Shown: positions 61,518 through 64,000 of the stretch, piece after piece
Layout of the letters: each line of letters begins with the position of its first letter
How positions within the stretch are numbered: position 1 is the stretch's first letter
From: Theristus sp. LFF4_11
Lineage: Eukaryota; Nematoda; Chromadorea; Monhysterida; Xyalidae
Direction of reading: 5' to 3'
NCBI GenBank assembly: GCA_030248135.1
Contig: JASANC010003391.1
Span: forward strand, 1-64,000
DNA: 64,000 nucleotides
Made by a program: the position numbers and the translations under genes
Notes under the pieces: model-generated
Databases searched by the model: none
Told to the model about the DNA's origin: nothing
Seen by the model: the letters and a program-made list of their open reading frames with translations, nothing else

Positions 61518-61817
61518 GCAGTTAAATAACAAAAATCGTCACGATTTATGGCGAATCGGCCGTGGAAATTGGCGAAATCGGTCCAAAAACAAAAAAATAG
61601 GAAAATGTAATGGCCTACTTAAGCCTCGTGCTTGGGCTTTGTGGCGGTGACCTCTGTGCGTGCTAAGAGTGTGCGGCTTGACTGCGTATAACAGGGTGCG
61701 TGCATGCAGACGCTAAGCTACTTTTTTCTGAGTAATTGTGGCCTTGTTTGATTTGTTAACGGTTCTGCGTTCTTGATGCTGATTGGTTGTTTTGTGTTTA
61801 TTCTTGTTGTATAAGAT

Positions 61818-62589
61818 ATTATCTAAAAATGCGGGAGACGCATATAAAAGGAGGAATATGGCCTTGTGTAAGCAGTGAAAGACTTGGCTCGACAACGCTT
61901 TTCAAGTCTCTGATGTGGTACACACGGATACAAGTACATAAGAGTTATATTTTTGCGCCGCGTTTGTTGTTTAAAAGCTTGCTGAAAAGCGCAAAAACTT
62001 TGAAGTTATTTTTCAATTGTCCTCTTCAGTTTAGTCTAAAATCACACCATGTGCGAAATTCTGTAAATTCTGTGCAAAAACGAAAACATCAGAGATTGCA
62101 AAACATTGCTGCATGTAGCTTTATCGTTGTTGCTAACGTACGCACCACTGTGCACACAGCAGCACCAGTGCAAAAAGTGTTGTCTTCCGTTGATTTTCAC
62201 CCTTTTTTACCAAACTCTTGTGACAGGATGAACCGGTGAGTCATTGCCTTTGCCACAGAAGGAGACCTTGCGTTCCCCAATGCCTCTGCGATACACTTTG
62301 TGCAAACCAGTGTCAGCGATCTAAAGTCTGATGGTTATTTTAGTGGTTTTAGTGGTCGCTAAATGCTAGAAATAAAGCAAATGTGAAAGTTTATTTGTCC
62401 ACAATGTACGAGGGTTGCCACTTGCAACCGAAATAAAGAATAAACGGCGCAAAAATATGACTCTTATGTACTTGTATCCGTGTGTACCACATCAGAGACT
62501 TGAAAAGCGTTGTCGAGCCAAGTCTTTCACTGCTTACACAAGGCCATATTCCTCCTTTTATATGCGTCTCCCGCATTTTTAGATAATAT
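61818..62589. mobile_element. TIR element family F, copy 4
   Basis: Located in the right palindrome arm, the mirror partner of copy 3. It keeps the inner segment that encodes the 'RRGIGERK'-like frame in inverted orientation. Confidence 0.8.
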
Positions 62590-63042
62590 TCTGACTTTTA
62601 CATAAAGTCTTTACATGTCATTACATACATAAATACTTTTACATGTCAGCAAAAACGACGCCAATGAAACCAACTTTGGCAACGCGGTGATAATGAAGTT
62701 CTAACTATAAATTTCATTGCGATGACCGTAAACGTGCCATTTTTTGCTGTTTTTGCGTTGTGTGATTTACAACGCATGTCTCTGATAGACAGCACATACA
62801 GTGAGTGAACCATAGACAGGAAGCTGTTCAAAATTATCACAAAATCTTATCACACACACTGATTACATGAATACACAATGAGCAATACGGTGACAGGAAA
62901 CTGTTCGATCCGATGTCAGTAAACAACTTGTGTGTAAACAGCAAAGTGCTTATAAGTGGACTGTGGATAACACATTCTGTCAGTGGTTCATTCATTTTAT
63001 CGTCCAGTGCAAGTTTCCCTGCTTTAACTGACACCAACAAGA

Positions 63043-63121
63043 ATGAGGTTTACCTCCGCTACAACCGTGGTCTTGTTGTTGGCTGCCTTCACTGCCCTGG
63101 CTAGCAGTCGCCGTAGTCAGG
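63043..63121 (+). CDS. Signal-peptide first exon, right palindrome arm (partial gene)
   Basis: Identical in coding sense to the exon at 59778-59856. ATG at 63043, 26 codons, phase-1 end, then GTAAGT. A TATA-like 'CTTATAAGTGG' is about 95 bp upstream. Any further exon must lie beyond the window or be lost; 63122-64000 shows only transposon sequence. The family cannot be told from the signal peptide alone. Confidence 0.5.
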
Positions 63122-63458
63122 GTAAGTTGCTTTGACTTAAAGGATGAACGTTTTGTGGTCGACATACAGTGGCGGCCAAAAGTGTTGGAACGCTGCGCGC
63201 GTGTGTGCGTGTGTGCTGTGTATTGCGCGTGTGTTGCATCAGCTATAAAAGAATCCCATGCTATTTTTTTTGTTTTTTAGACCACTGAGTGTATCCAGTA
63301 CACTATATGCAGGTTTTTTTACTGAAGCATACATTTATTTGACAAATACCGAACATTACAACACGCCTCAATTGCATATGACTGGCAGTAAAACCGATTC
63401 AAAATCATTGGCAAGAAACTATTCTACGAAGTATTAGCGTTCGATTGTGTTTGAACTA

Positions 63459-63914
63459 TACCGTATTACCCCCATTAAACCCCCCCACCATTAATCCCCC
63501 CCCACCAATAAACCCCCACCCCCCCGACCAGTTTCCGAATAATCCCCCCCCCACAAATAATCCCCCATGGGGGATTATTGGAGACCTGTTTGAAACACAT
63601 ACCCAGCGAATTCAGTGGCTGGTTGCAGTGAAAATGATGAAATTGTGCTACCAAAGGCCCCAAATGGGTGAGTTAATAGTAATTTCATTACAAAAGGCTG
63701 TTATAAAAGAAAATTTTTATGTAGAGTAGAAGTTTCTGCGACTTTCTTGCCTGCCATGCAAGGTATTTTTGCCATTTTTCAACAAACCCCCACCCCTAGA
63801 ATTTTTTTGTAAATAACCCCCCCCACCAATAATCCCCCCCACCAATAAACCCCCACCCCTAAAAGTCGCTGACGTATTAATCCCCCATGGGGGTTTATTG
63901 GGGGTAATACGGTA
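63459..63914. mobile_element. Poly-C/poly-G TIR element, family C, copy 3
   Basis: Complete copy with both ends ('TACCGTATTACCCCC' and 'GGGGGTAATACGGTA') and both internal landmarks, in the same orientation as 51026-51485. Its left part overlaps the end of the palindrome, where the left arm has only a stub (59365-59438). Confidence 0.85.
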
Positions 63915-64000
63915 TATCTAACAGACGTGTATTGCATTCATGTTTCGGGTTCCAGCCGGGTTATGTTGTTTATTCCGCTATACTTTTGCCAAATAACTTT

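Larger units (their letters stand above)
59370..63545. repeat. 4.2-kb giant palindrome, about 2-kb arms
   Basis: The left arm (59370 to about 61320) is the reverse complement of about 61600 to 63545; examples are 'GCGTTCCAACAACTTTTGAC' at 59703 versus the match near 63180, and 'GCACGCACAGAGGTCACCGC' near 61245 versus 61650. Divergence is a few percent. Each arm contains one family F element (60311-61088; 61818-62589) and one signal-peptide exon. The centre (about 61320-61600) holds a truncated family C element ending at 61517 and one fragment of the 150-bp satellite unit. Confidence 0.85.

Noticed and set aside
1..64000. tRNA, rRNA or prokaryotic operon features
   Set aside because: No cloverleaf-forming box A/B tRNA pair or rRNA stretch was recognised by eye, and all supported genes are spliced.

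Overview
This window is nuclear DNA from a multicellular animal, not a prokaryote. Genes are split into short, phase-consistent exons with GT donors and mostly TTTCAG acceptors, and intergenic and intronic DNA is packed with inverted-repeat transposons. Strong TTTCAG acceptors and a GT92 (DUF23) glycosyltransferase suggest a nematode or related invertebrate. A DZANK1 orthologue, normally linked to ciliary transport, would be unusual in a standard nematode, so the placement is low confidence.

Genes from left to right. An SR splicing factor (SRSF4/5/6-type, 9 exons, 4148-8880, +). A full DZANK1 orthologue (17 exons, 716 aa, 10364-24903, +), with a complete three-exon membrane-protein gene nested on the same strand in one intron (16925-18158). 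A small candidate four-exon gene (27260-29418, +). A CARD-domain protein with a long polar tail (30421-33036, +). A secreted-peptide candidate (34125-34528, -). A membrane-protein gene on the minus strand (42182-45071) interleaved with a small plus-strand candidate (42572-44741). A type II membrane GT92 glycosyltransferase (45762-50759, +) that carries a one-base poly-G frameshift in this sequence.

Repeats fill the rest. Positions 1-3900 hold a G/C-homopolymer palindrome flanked by a direct duplication. Two TTAA-flanked foldback elements are visible: 20519-24385 inside DZANK1, and 34686-42026, which contains a 1.49-kb tandem array of a repeat-rich ORF. Several TA-flanked mariner-like short elements sit in introns. 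A composite repeat with internal satellite arrays occurs in DZANK1 intron 2 and again, inverted, at 52.6-56.0 kb. From 51 kb to the end almost everything is transposon-derived, including a 4.2-kb near-perfect palindrome (about 59370-63545) whose two arms each carry a TATA-like box and a signal-peptide exon.

The genes do not form a pathway. Common themes are transposon load inside introns, nested or interleaved genes, and two or three small unrecognised membrane or secreted proteins. All exon models come from reading frame, splice-site and phase agreement. No alignment or transcript data were used.
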